In this document: in pieces, positions 35,341 to 43,838 of the stretch
Position numbering within the stretch: the stretch's first letter is position 1
Layout: every line of letters begins with the position of its first letter
Source of the DNA: Meiothermus sp. CFH 77666
GTDB lineage: Bacteria; Deinococcota; Deinococci; Deinococcales; Thermaceae
NCBI RefSeq assembly: GCF_017497985.1
Contig: NZ_JAGDFV010000022.1
Location: forward strand, 1 to 61,200
DNA: 61,200 nt
Direction of reading: 5' to 3'
Translations under genes and position numbers: made by a program
The notes under the pieces: model-generated
The model's database searches: none
What the model was told of the DNA's origin: nothing
Seen by the model: only the letters and a program-made list of their open reading frames with translations

Positions 35341-36893
35341 CAGGCCTCCTCCCGCACCAGGCGCAGAGGAAACACCCCGGTAAATAAGCGCGGCCAGGCC
35401 AGCCGGGGCCGCCCCCAGTCAAGCCTGACCCCCGGCAGGCTGGGGGCGAAAAACTGCTGCCAGAGGCCGTGGACCAGCGGGGTGAGGCGAGTGTCAATGG
35501 CGCGCTCGGCCCCCCACTGGAGGTCGCCCAGGTCGAAGGGGTTGGGCGATTTACCCAGCTCTTCGCTCAGGAGCGCCTCCACCTCCGGGCGCACCCGGCT
35601 CTGATACAGCCAGTCGTCAACCAGGCGAGCAAAATTGGCCTCGGCCAGCGAGACCGGGTCGTCGCCAAAGAGGGCGCACACCCCCGCTGCAATGGCACTG
35701 CCCAGGCTATTGCCGGCCGTGTTCCAGCCCGCAAAGCCCCCCAGCCCCGGCAGATTAACCGACTGAAGCAGTAGCTGCACAAAGCGGTTTTCGGCGCCGT
35801 TGGCATAGGCCACGTCGGCCACCGTGACCATCCGGCCGGCGGCCTGATCCCCTACCAGCCGGTCTATCAGCTCGGGCAGGTAGCGCTCTGCGGTGTCCAC
35901 CGTCTCGTAGTCGGGCTGGCGCTGGGCTTGTCGGGTAGCAGGGGCGTTTACGGCTAGAATCAGATCGGCCTCCTCGGTGCTCTGCACGGCCACGCACCCG
36001 GCGGCCCGCAGGTGGGCCTTGACCAGTTCGCCCAGGGGGCGGTCTTCATAAAGCATCTCGGCCTGGGGGGCCCGCACCGAGGGGTAGCGCACCAGCACCT
36101 TGGTCTTGCGCCCAGCATGGTTGAGCAGGGCCCTAGCCAGCAGAGTGCAGGCGGCCTCGTCGGCCCCAGGGTAGATATCGGCCTCGCCCCACAGGCCCAG
36201 TTCGTCCAGGCGGGCCTCGAGCCGACGGCGCTCCCGGGCCGCCAGACCGTAGGGGGTGGTATCGTCCAGGGTCAGGGCCAGGTACTCCAGCACCCCCTCG
36301 TTGAGCAGGTCTATGGCCGAGAGGTGCAGGGCGTGGTTGCGCTCACGGGTGGCCAGCCAGTCCTGCAAAACCTCCTTGGGCAGGTGCAGCCGGGCCCGAT
36401 CCAGCTCCATCAGGGCATCGCCCGGTTCCTGTCCGGCGGCCTTTTTTCGCTCGAGGCGATCCGTCCACTCCGAGTACTTGCGTAAGAGGGGGCCCCACTC
36501 GCGGTAGTAGGGTTTTTCCTCCAGTGGGTCGTTGTGGTGGGCTACCCGCACAATCACCCCGTGGGCCAGAATGCGCAGGTAAGGGCTTCGTTGCTTGATC
36601 TCGCGCAGCACCTGAAGCCTCGGCAACACCTCTTCCAGGGGATCCGAAACCCGCCGGGCCGGAATCATGCCGCCCAGGGTGAGGGCCTCCAGGTTCACGA
36701 TGGCGGCATCGGCGGCGGGGGCCTCCCGCCGCAGCCACTCCGCCAGGGCCGCGGTGTTCCCCGGCTGGTTCATCTTGTTCAGGATTTCCAGGGGGGGTGA
36801 GCGCATTTCCAGCCCGGCCACCCGCGCCAGTTGGTGGGGCAGCTCGAGGGTCACGGGTCTGGTATCGGCAGGCAGCAACAAAACACGCTTCAT
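35340..36893 (-). CDS. DUF4127 family protein
   Basis: 517 residues beginning MKRVLLLPADTRPVTLELP, the DUF4127 (PF13552) signature. Other conserved blocks: NLEALTLGGMIPARR, LTLDDTTPYGLAARERR, YPGADEAACTLLARAL and AGWNTAGNSLGSAIAAGV. No signal peptide. Biochemical role unknown for the family. First gene of a tightly coupled run DUF4127, mini-ORF, nagA, SIS gene, facing a NagZ-like glycosidase gene, which points to turnover of amino sugars or glycosides. That is context inference. Confidence 0.85.
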   Translation of the reverse strand: MKRVLLLPADTRPVTLELPHQLARVAGLEMRSPPLEILNKMNQPGNTAALAEWLRREAPAADAAIVNLEALTLGGMIPARRVSDPLEEVLPRLQVLREIKQRSPYLRILAHGVIVRVAHHNDPLEEKPYYREWGPLLRKYSEWTDRLERKKAAGQEPGDALMELDRARLHLPKEVLQDWLATRERNHALHLSAIDLLNEGVLEYLALTLDDTTPYGLAARERRRLEARLDELGLWGEADIYPGADEAACTLLARALLNHAGRKTKVLVRYPSVRAPQAEMLYEDRPLGELVKAHLRAAGCVAVQSTEEADLILAVNAPATRQAQRQPDYETVDTAERYLPELIDRLVGDQAAGRMVTVADVAYANGAENRFVQLLLQSVNLPGLGGFAGWNTAGNSLGSAIAAGVCALFGDDPVSLAEANFARLVDDWLYQSRVRPEVEALLSEELGKSPNPFDLGDLQWGAERAIDTRLTPLVHGLWQQFFAPSLPGVRLDWGRPRLAWPRLFTGVFPLRLVREEA

Positions 36894-37087
36894 AGGTCGG
36901 ACGCCACTCTACAACCCAATCTACTCGAACGAACCTGCAAAAGGGCAGTTGCCTAATCCCGGATTCTGAACAGTTAGGCGAAAAGGTATCTCCCCTCGAC
37001 CCTGCTAGCCTGTCGCTGTACGGTGACGCACTAAACGAATCTGGTATCTTTTGGCAAAAGCTTCTGGACATTACAACCCTACTGTGA

Positions 37088-38611
37088 ATGCTTATGGAAA
37101 GCCTGTATCTTGCCACCAGTCTGATGATGGTTGACCTGCCCGGCCCCACCTTAGGTGCCGCTACCTGCGCCCACCTCGAGCGCTACCGCTTTGGGGGGGT
37201 GTGCTTGTTTCGCAAAAACATCCAGACCCCCAGGCAGGTGCGCAAACTGGTGGCCGACATTCGCCAAGTGCTGGGGCCCGAGGCCTGGATCGCCATTGAC
37301 CAGGAGGGCGGGGCCGTGCAGCGGGTGCTGGAGCTTGTCCAGGCACCTGCCCCGATGGCCCTGGGCGCCATCGGGGATGCCAAGACCGCCGAAGCCGTGG
37401 GGGCTGCGGTGGGCCGCACGCTCATCTCGCTGGGCATCAACTGGAACTTTGCCCCCTCGGTGGACGTGAACACCAACCCCAAGAACCCGGTAATTGGCGA
37501 CCGCAGCTTCGGCTCCGACCCCAAAAAGGTCGCCCGGCTGGCGCTGGCCTGGGTTAGGGGCCTCGAGAGCGCCGGGGTGATGGCCACGGTCAAACATTTT
37601 CCCGGACACGGAGACACCGCGCTGGACTCCCATCTGGATCTGCCGGTGGTCAACAAGAGCCTGGAAGAGCTCGAGCGCACCGAACTCTATCCCTTTCGCA
37701 AGGCTGTAGAAGCCCATATCAGCGCCATCATGAGCGCTCACATTCGCTTCCCCGCCCTGGACAAGCAGTATCCCGCCACGCTCTCGGAAAAAATCCTGAC
37801 CCGCTTCCTCCGCCAAAAACTGGGCTTCCAGGGCATCATCGTCACCGACGCGCTGGACATGAAAGCCATCACCCAGCACTACACGGTGGGCGAGGCGGCG
37901 GTCAAAAGCCTTCAGGCCGGAGCCGATATGATTCTGTCGCTGGGCCAGTCCGGGGTGCAGATCGCCCAGGCCACCGCCATCCAGCAAGCCCTGGAAGACG
38001 GCTCGCTTAGCGAAGCGCAGGCCAAGCTAAGCCAACTCCGCTTGCTGGAGGCTGCCCAAAGGTTTCCAGGCCTGGTGCAACCTTATGCTCCAGCTCAACA
38101 AAAACGCGACCAGGCCCTGATGGAACGGGTGGCCCTACAAAGCATTACCCCTTATCGTCAGCCCCTGCGTCCCAAGCGTTCAGACCGAATTTTAGTCGTC
38201 TCGGCAGGCAGCGCCTTTGAAGCAGGCCCCTATGGGGAAACCATCGCGGTCAAGGATCTGTCCCGTCTGCTCAAAACGCGCTTTAGTAAGGTCGGTCAGT
38301 TTGTGTACGACCCCAAAAAAGCCGATGAGTTCATAAGTGGCTTGGAAAAGGCTGCCAGCAAAGCCGACTATCTGCTGGTGGTCTCGGTTGGTCGGGGCAG
38401 CCTGAGCCCTCAGGAAATTGGGCTCCTCAAGCATGCCTTCAGCCTGGGCAGACGGGCCGTCCACATCGCCTTATGGAACCCTTACCACATCCTGAGCCTG
38501 CGTAAACCGGCCTTCGTGACCTACGGCTTCCGGGCTCCTACCCTAAAGGCCCTGGTCAAGGTGCTGGGCGGGGCACAGGCCAGGGGTCGGCTGCCGTTCA
38601 AACTGCGCTAG
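37088..38611 (+). CDS. glycoside hydrolase family 3, beta-N-acetylhexosaminidase (NagZ-like)
   Basis: 507 residues (start 37088, or ATG 37094). GH3 catalytic domain with AIDQEGGAVQRV, NFAPSVDVNTNPKNPVIGDRSFG, the NagZ loop KHFPGHGDTALDSH carrying the Asp/His acid-base dyad, and the nucleophile Asp in VTDALDMKAI. It carries an additional C-terminal domain (about 340-507) that short NagZ lacks. No signal peptide, so it may act on muropeptides taken up for recycling. Divergent from the DUF4127-nagA-SIS operon. No ribosome site is visible. Confidence 0.9.
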   Translation: MLMESLYLATSLMMVDLPGPTLGAATCAHLERYRFGGVCLFRKNIQTPRQVRKLVADIRQVLGPEAWIAIDQEGGAVQRVLELVQAPAPMALGAIGDAKTAEAVGAAVGRTLISLGINWNFAPSVDVNTNPKNPVIGDRSFGSDPKKVARLALAWVRGLESAGVMATVKHFPGHGDTALDSHLDLPVVNKSLEELERTELYPFRKAVEAHISAIMSAHIRFPALDKQYPATLSEKILTRFLRQKLGFQGIIVTDALDMKAITQHYTVGEAAVKSLQAGADMILSLGQSGVQIAQATAIQQALEDGSLSEAQAKLSQLRLLEAAQRFPGLVQPYAPAQQKRDQALMERVALQSITPYRQPLRPKRSDRILVVSAGSAFEAGPYGETIAVKDLSRLLKTRFSKVGQFVYDPKKADEFISGLEKAASKADYLLVVSVGRGSLSPQEIGLLKHAFSLGRRAVHIALWNPYHILSLRKPAFVTYGFRAPTLKALVKVLGGAQARGRLPFKLR

Positions 38612-38620
38612 GTTGCCCCA

Positions 38621-38662
38621 AGTCGAGGGTTCAGGGTCAAGGGCCATAGGTTGTCGAAGCTG
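38621..38662. repeat. 7-bp periodic array D1
   Basis: Six heptamers such as GGTTCAG, GGTCAAG and GGTTGTC just after the NagZ-like gene. Weaker periodicity continues to about 38683. The central part of this 237-nt spacer (38684-38800) shows nothing I recognise. Confidence 0.6.
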
Positions 38663-38800
38663 GGCCAGGTTTAAGCCGGTTGAACGGGTCATCTTCAGTA
38701 CACCTGTCTGCCAGGGGTACAAAGCCCAAAGCTCAGTGCCCTGATGTATCAAAGCTGCTCCAGAACCACCCGGGCACTGGCGATTGGCTTTATTTGAGCA

Positions 38801-38842
38801 TTCGGCCCTCCGCTTTCGGCTATCGGCGGTCCGCTATAAGCT
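38801..38842. repeat. 7-bp periodic array D2 reaching the qor start
   Basis: Six heptamers such as TTCGGCT, ATCGGCG, GTCCGCT and ATAAGCT. The array ends 6 nt before the ATG at 38849 and contributes the TATAAG -10 hexamer of that gene. Confidence 0.7.
38835..38840 (+). promoter_or_regulatory. array-derived -10 of the quinone oxidoreductase gene
   Basis: TATAAG, then CTATACCC, then ATG at 38849. The 8-nt gap predicts a leaderless or near-leaderless mRNA. The same arrangement (GATAAG, CTATAGCC, ATG) precedes the gene at 46949. Confidence 0.5.
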
Positions 38843-38848
38843 ATACCC

Positions 38849-39811
38849 ATGAAAGCCGTTCGTGTTCACCAGCCTGGCGGCCCCGAGGCCATGCAGTTAG
38901 AGGACATTCCCACCCCTACCCCTGGCGAAGGCCAGGCCCTGGTGCGGCTCCTGGCCATTGGGGTCAACTTTATTGACACCTACAAGCGCTCGGGCCTGTA
39001 TGCCGTCCCGACACCTTTCACCGTAGGGGAAGAAGGAGCCGGGGTGGTGGAAGCGGTGGGGCCGGGTGTGGAAGGCATCCGGCCCGGCGAGGTGGTGGTC
39101 TATTCAAATGTTCAGGGCAGTTATGCCGAGTATGCCGTGGTGCCTGCAGATAAGCTGGTCAAGGTGCCCACGGGCCTGAACCCCAAAATTGCCGTGGCCG
39201 GGATGCTCCAGGGCATGACCGCCCACTACCTGACCCACAGCACCTATCCCCTCAAAGCGGGCGAAACCTGCCTAATCCACGCAGGTGCGGGCGGGGTGGG
39301 GTTGCTCCTGATCCAGATGGCCAAGATGATCGGAGCCACGGTGATCACCACCGCCTCCACTGAAGAAAAACGCGCTTTGGCGAAAGAAGCCGGTGCCGAC
39401 TATGCCCTGCCCTACGAGGGCTTCGACCAGAAGGCCCGCGAAATCACCGGCGGGAAGGGCGTGGATGTGGTTTACGATGGGGTAGGACAGTCTACCTGGG
39501 ATGGTAGCCTGAACAGCCTGCGGATTCGGGGCATGTTGGCCCTGTACGGCCAGAGCAGTGGGCCGGTTCCACCCTTCAACCCGCAAATTCTCAACCAGAA
39601 GGGCGGCCTGTTCCTCACCCGGCCTTCCCTCTGGCACTACACCCAAACCCGCGAAGAGCTTTTGTGGCGGGCCGGTGACGTGATGCGGTGGGCCCTCGAG
39701 GGCAAACTCAACATTCGTATCGGCGCCGAGTTTCCCTTAGCCCAGGCTGCCCAGGCTCACATCGCCCTTCAGGGTCGCGAAACCACCGGCAAAGTTCTGC
39801 TAATTCCCTAG
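38849..39811 (+). CDS. NADPH:quinone oxidoreductase, zinc-free MDR type
   Basis: 320 residues starting MKAVRVHQPGGPEAMQLEDIP, as in QOR/zeta-crystallin enzymes. The Rossmann motif HAGAGGVGLLLIQMAKMIG is at about residues 146-164, with NFIDTYKRSGLY near the N-terminus and no structural zinc cysteines. It reduces quinones with NADPH. Its last 4 nt overlap the 3' end of the convergent dctM gene. Confidence 0.92.
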   Translation: MKAVRVHQPGGPEAMQLEDIPTPTPGEGQALVRLLAIGVNFIDTYKRSGLYAVPTPFTVGEEGAGVVEAVGPGVEGIRPGEVVVYSNVQGSYAEYAVVPADKLVKVPTGLNPKIAVAGMLQGMTAHYLTHSTYPLKAGETCLIHAGAGGVGLLLIQMAKMIGATVITTASTEEKRALAKEAGADYALPYEGFDQKAREITGGKGVDVVYDGVGQSTWDGSLNSLRIRGMLALYGQSSGPVPPFNPQILNQKGGLFLTRPSLWHYTQTREELLWRAGDVMRWALEGKLNIRIGAEFPLAQAAQAHIALQGRETTGKVLLIP

Positions 39812-41232
39812 CCACCCGGTGTCCCTCGCAGGGAGGGCAGCCAGCTACTCAGGGCCGGGAAGGCAATGGTAATGATTAGCACCAGAATCTGTACCGTAAT
39901 GAAGGGAATCACCCCACGGTACATGTCGGTGGTCTTGACTTCTGGCGGAGCCACCCCACGCAGGTAAAACAGCGCAAAGCCAAAGGGCGGCGTGAGGAAG
40001 CTGGTCTGGAGGTTCATGGCCAGGATGATGCCAAACCATAAGAGCTTCCCCTGTACAAAAGCTTCCGTAGAAAGGTCATAGTTACCGGCCATCTGCATGG
40101 CCTCGGCCTGGGCTCGCCAGATAGCCTCCGCCGCCGGAAGCACCAGCGGCACAATAATGAAGGCAATCTCGAAAAAATCTATAAAGAAACCGAGCACAAA
40201 AACCAGCACCATCACAAAGATGATGAAGCCCAGTTCCCCTCCCGGTAATGCCACCAGGATGTCCTTGACCAGCTTGTCGCCCTCGAGGCCCCGGAAAATC
40301 AGGCTGAAGGCGGTAGCCCCGATCAGAATGAAAATTACCATGCTGGTGAAACGGGCGGTTTCCACCACCGCATCGCGGAAAACCTTCCAGTTCAGACGGC
40401 GGTAGAAGGCCGCCATAATCAGCGCTGCTACCGAACCCACCGCGCCAGCCTCGGTAGGGGTCGCAATGCCAAAAAAGATGCTCCCCAACACAAACAAAAT
40501 CAGCAAGACCGGCGGCACCAGCGCCACAATGGCCCTTCGCCCCAGCTCCCACCCCTTGTAGGGCCTAGCTTCCAGTGGTAGCGCGGGAGCCATCTTAGGT
40601 CTAACCAGGGCCACCAGGGCCACCAGCAACACCAAAGCGCCGGAGAGCATCAGACCGGGGATTAAGGCCCCCAAAAACAGATCCCCCACGCTCACGCCCA
40701 GTTGGTCGCCCAGTACCACCAGCACAATGCTGGGCGGGATAATCTGACCCAGCGTCCCGGAGGCTGCAATTACCCCGGTTGCTAAGGGCTTGCTGTAGCC
40801 ATACTTGAGCATCACCGGCAGGGAAATCAGGCCCATGGCCACCACCGTGGCGGCTACCACCCCGGTGGTGGCGGCCAAAAGGGTGCCCACCAGCACCACC
40901 GCAATGGCTACACCCCCCCGCACCGGGCCGAAAAGCTGCCCCACCGTGTCCAGGAGCTGCTCGGCCAGTTTGGATTTTTCCAGTATCAGCCCTAGAAAGA
41001 TGAAGTAGGGGATGGCCAGCAGGGTGTAGTTGGACATGATGCCGAAGATGCGCTGGGGCAGGCTGCCCACAAAGCGCAGGTCAAATTCCCCAATGGCAAT
41101 GCCAACCGCCCCAAAGATGAGGGCCACGCCCCCCAGAGCAAAAGCCACGGGGTAGCCGGTAAAGATGAGAACCAGGGCCCCCAGGAACATAGCCCCGCCC
41201 AAAAGCTCAACGCCGCCACCTTGCAAAACCAT
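39808..41232 (-). CDS. TRAP transporter large permease (DctM)
   Basis: 474-residue membrane protein with about 12-13 helices, the ion-coupled translocation subunit of a TRAP transporter. Typical segments are IFTGYPVAFALGGVA near the N-terminus, YFIFLGLILEKSKLAEQLL, SGTLGQIIPPSIVLVVLGDQLGVSVGDLFLGALIPG (read in part) and TPTEAGAVGSVAALI. It lies immediately after dctQ with no gap. The pair works with the periplasmic binding protein at 41964. Confidence 0.93.
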   Translation of the reverse strand: MVLQGGGVELLGGAMFLGALVLIFTGYPVAFALGGVALIFGAVGIAIGEFDLRFVGSLPQRIFGIMSNYTLLAIPYFIFLGLILEKSKLAEQLLDTVGQLFGPVRGGVAIAVVLVGTLLAATTGVVAATVVAMGLISLPVMLKYGYSKPLATGVIAASGTLGQIIPPSIVLVVLGDQLGVSVGDLFLGALIPGLMLSGALVLLVALVALVRPKMAPALPLEARPYKGWELGRRAIVALVPPVLLILFVLGSIFFGIATPTEAGAVGSVAALIMAAFYRRLNWKVFRDAVVETARFTSMVIFILIGATAFSLIFRGLEGDKLVKDILVALPGGELGFIIFVMVLVFVLGFFIDFFEIAFIIVPLVLPAAEAIWRAQAEAMQMAGNYDLSTEAFVQGKLLWFGIILAMNLQTSFLTPPFGFALFYLRGVAPPEVKTTDMYRGVIPFITVQILVLIITIAFPALSSWLPSLRGTPGG

Positions 41233-41790
41233 CTAGGCAACCTCCCCTTTGGCCTCGTGGGGGAGGCGGGGCAGTGCCCCCCGCAGAAAAGCCAGGTTCT
41301 TGATGAATTCCGACACCCCCTGCAGTGCAAGCAAGATAAAAGCAGGCAACAGCATGAGCTTCAGGGGCCAACGCGGCAGACCCCCCGCGTCGGAAGAAAC
41401 CTCTCGCACTTGCACAGAAAAAGTCACCAGGGGCAAGGAGACGTAAAACAGAATCAAGGCGAAAGGCACCAGAAAAAGGATTGAGCCCAGCATGTTGACC
41501 CAGGCCTGCCCCCGCTCACTCAAACGGGCATAAACCACATCTACCCGAATGTGCCCATCGTGCTTAAGCACGTACCCTACCATCAACAAAAAGATGAGGG
41601 AGAAAATGTACCATTGCAGCTCAAAATAAGTGTTGGAGGCCAGGCGTGTACCCACTGCTTTATCGAGGCTCCGCCCAATGGCGTTGTAGGCGCCCACCGC
41701 CACCATGGGTACCACCAGCCACAGCACCACACGTCCTACCCATTCGTTGATGGTGTCTATTAGCTTGGATATTGCCAGCAGAAACTGCAC
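41233..41790 (-). CDS. TRAP transporter small permease (DctQ)
   Basis: 185 residues with four membrane helices (about 18-38, 58-78, 98-122, 142-165) and the DctQ-typical FELQWYIFSLIFLLMVGYVLKHDGHIRVD (read in part). It starts at GTG 41790 with a GAGG-containing sequence upstream. It forms the membrane complex with DctM. The 173 nt upstream contain a terminator, so permease expression should be lower than that of the binding protein. Confidence 0.92.
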   Translation of the reverse strand: MQFLLAISKLIDTINEWVGRVVLWLVVPMVAVGAYNAIGRSLDKAVGTRLASNTYFELQWYIFSLIFLLMVGYVLKHDGHIRVDVVYARLSERGQAWVNMLGSILFLVPFALILFYVSLPLVTFSVQVREVSSDAGGLPRWPLKLMLLPAFILLALQGVSEFIKNLAFLRGALPRLPHEAKGEVA

Positions 41791-41902
41791 TTAAGCACCC
41801 CCTCGAGGTAAACCGAACGGTTCAAAGGCATGGTTTTCACTCCCAAAAAATGACTCGGATTATCCTAACCACCCCACCCCCCAGCGTCAATGACCCAGCC
41901 CC

Positions 41903-41935
41903 AAAACAAAAGGCTCCCGCCTGTCAGCGGGAGCC
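41903..41935 (-). terminator. intra-operon terminator between dctP and dctQ
   Basis: Perfect 9-bp stem GGCTCCCGC/GCGGGAGCC with a 6-nt loop, followed on the minus strand by TTTTGTTTT. It is 29 nt after the dctP stop and upstream of dctQM. Partial termination here would set a high binding-protein to permease ratio. Confidence 0.85.
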
Positions 41936-41963
41936 CAAAGAGGTATGCTCAGCCAGCTATGGG

Positions 41964-43046
41964 CTAGCGCAGGGTACGCACAAAGTCGTCGTAGCGGAAC
42001 TCGTTGGTGGCAAACCAGCGGCGGGACTCGTCGCGGAACTTTTTCCAGCCCTCGTAAATTCCCCGGTAGGTAGCGTCTTTGGCGGCAATTTCCTCAAACA
42101 GAGCGGTGGCCTCCTTGTTGGCCGCCTGAAGCACGCTGGTAGGATAGGGCCGAAGCTGGGTGCCTGCACGTTGTAAACGGGCCAGCGCAGGAGCGTTCTT
42201 GGCATCATATTCAGCCATGGTCTGTTCGTTGGCTTCACGGCTCGCGCTGATAATGGCCTCCTGGTAGGCTTTGGGTAGACTGCGCCAGCGCTCGAGGTTC
42301 ACAATGGTCGAAACCGTGGATCCCGGCTCCCACCAGCCGGGGTAGTAGTAGAAGCGGGCAGCCTTGTTCAGGCCCAGCTTTTCGTCGTCGTAGGGGCCCA
42401 CCCATTCCGCCCCGTCAATGGCGCCGCGGTCGAGGGCCAGGAAAATCTCGCCGCCGGGAAGGGTCTGCACGGTAGCCCCCAGGCGGGTCATAACCTGTCC
42501 ACCCAGGCCCGGAATCCGGAAGCGCAGACCCTTCAGATCCTCAGGGCCGCGAATTTCCTTGCGGAACCAACCACCCATCTGCACACCCGTGTTGCCTGCC
42601 GGGAAGGTAATGGCGTTGAAATCGGCAATGACCCGCTGCATAGCCTGAAGGCCTCCCCCAAAGTAGAGCCAGGCATTTTGCTGGCGGGGGTTCAGACCGA
42701 ACGGTACACCCGTATCGAAGGCCAGGGAAGGACTCTTACCAATGTAATAGTAGTTGGCGGTGTGGCCCATTTCCACATTACCGGCCTGAACCACATCCAG
42801 CACCTGCAAACCTGGAGCCAGCTCACCTGCCGGGAAGACCTGAATCTCGAACCGCCCCTCGGTCAGCTCCCCCACCCGCTTGGCCACGGTCTCGGCTGCG
42901 CCGAACAGGGTATCCAGTGCACGGGGCCAGCTGGTGGCCATGCGCCAGCGAATGCGCTGGGTAGTCTGGGCGTAAACCGGGCCGAAAACGGTGCTGGCGG
43001 CTACAGCGCCAATCCCCGCCTTCTTCAAGAAGTCACGTCGCTTCAT
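41964..43046 (-). CDS. TRAP transporter substrate-binding protein (DctP), Tat-type signal
   Basis: 360 residues. N-terminal MKRRDFLKKAGIGAVAAST carries an RRDFLKK twin-arginine motif, then a signal peptide ending near YAQ. The mature domain has the TRAP pattern IQVFPAGELAPGLQVLDVVQAGNVEMG and KGLRFRIPGLGGQVMTRLG (TakP/lactate-binding group), so a monocarboxylate such as lactate or a keto acid is a reasonable guess. AGGAGG precedes the ATG. It is first in the dctP-dctQ-dctM order. Confidence 0.92.
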   Translation of the reverse strand: MKRRDFLKKAGIGAVAASTVFGPVYAQTTQRIRWRMATSWPRALDTLFGAAETVAKRVGELTEGRFEIQVFPAGELAPGLQVLDVVQAGNVEMGHTANYYYIGKSPSLAFDTGVPFGLNPRQQNAWLYFGGGLQAMQRVIADFNAITFPAGNTGVQMGGWFRKEIRGPEDLKGLRFRIPGLGGQVMTRLGATVQTLPGGEIFLALDRGAIDGAEWVGPYDDEKLGLNKAARFYYYPGWWEPGSTVSTIVNLERWRSLPKAYQEAIISASREANEQTMAEYDAKNAPALARLQRAGTQLRPYPTSVLQAANKEATALFEEIAAKDATYRGIYEGWKKFRDESRRWFATNEFRYDDFVRTLR

Positions 43047-43099
43047 TTGCTTCCTCCTGAAATAACTACAGTTGTTTATTGCACTAAGGGTGCGACGTG

Positions 43100-43128
43100 A
43101 TTATATGTCAGGCTCTATAAAGCGGCAA
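43100..43128 (-). promoter_or_regulatory. dctP promoter
   Basis: -35 TTGCCG (43128-43123), 17 nt, -10 TATAAT (43105-43100). Leader about 50 nt with AGGAGG before the dctP ATG. The rest of the spacer to 43289 shows no feature. Confidence 0.7.
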
Positions 43129-43289
43129 CATTAATGGAAAACACATTTGTGAGTGAAGCAAAGCGTGCTTAGCGGCAACCTTCCCCATGGCGCCGAAAAT
43201 CAGCATCCAAAGGAATTTTTCGACGAGATTGGCACAAATGGTGTAGATATCACACTCGAGGGTGTAAATCGCTAAACTCGGTTGGTTTG

Positions 43290-43796
43290 TTATCGAATGT
43301 AGAAAAACGTTTCGGCCACGTCACGCACCCTCGAGCCGCTGCGCTGAATGTAGATGGAGGTCTGTTGATCCCAGCCTTCCGAGGTGTAGGTACCCCGGAA
43401 GACAAAACCGGAGGGGTGGGGGGTATCGGTATAGATGGCCCGAACCCGCTGGATGCCCAAAGGCGGGCGCAGTTCGTAACGGAACCCTGGGGGGCCGGAG
43501 AGTAGATGGGTGCCGGGGTTGAGGAAAACCCGGTCAAACTCGTAGGCCACCCCGTCGGGGTCAATGCCCACCAGGGTCACGTAGCCTGCACGGGTCAGGC
43601 TGACCACAAAGCGCACGCTCTCTCCCACAAGGTAACTGGACCCTCGCCCCCGGTCTGGCTCGAAGCGGGTGATGATGGGGCTCAGATCAAACCCAAAGCG
43701 TAGACCCACCGTAACGCCGGAGCGACCTGCGGGAAAGCAACTCGAGAGCAATACCGCTAGTAAAGCAAGGGGAAGTATTTTTCGCATACGGTTCAC
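43290..43796 (-). CDS. DUF4384-type lipoprotein
   Basis: 168 residues from GTG 43796 (ATG 43787 is the alternative). A lipoprotein signal (LALLAVLLSSC, lipobox Cys about 20) precedes a beta-rich domain. SSYLVGESVRFVVSLTRAGYVTLVGIDPDG (read in part) matches the DUF4384 pattern, which often accompanies envelope proteins. Predicted at the outer face of the membrane. TAAAAT lies exactly 7 nt before the GTG, consistent with a leaderless transcript. Confidence 0.78.
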   Translation of the reverse strand: MNRMRKILPLALLAVLLSSCFPAGRSGVTVGLRFGFDLSPIITRFEPDRGRGSSYLVGESVRFVVSLTRAGYVTLVGIDPDGVAYEFDRVFLNPGTHLLSGPPGFRYELRPPLGIQRVRAIYTDTPHPSGFVFRGTYTSEGWDQQTSIYIQRSGSRVRDVAETFFYIR

Positions 43797-43838
43797 CCAG
43801 CAAATTTTAGCGCACCGAGCATTACAAATATCCCAATC

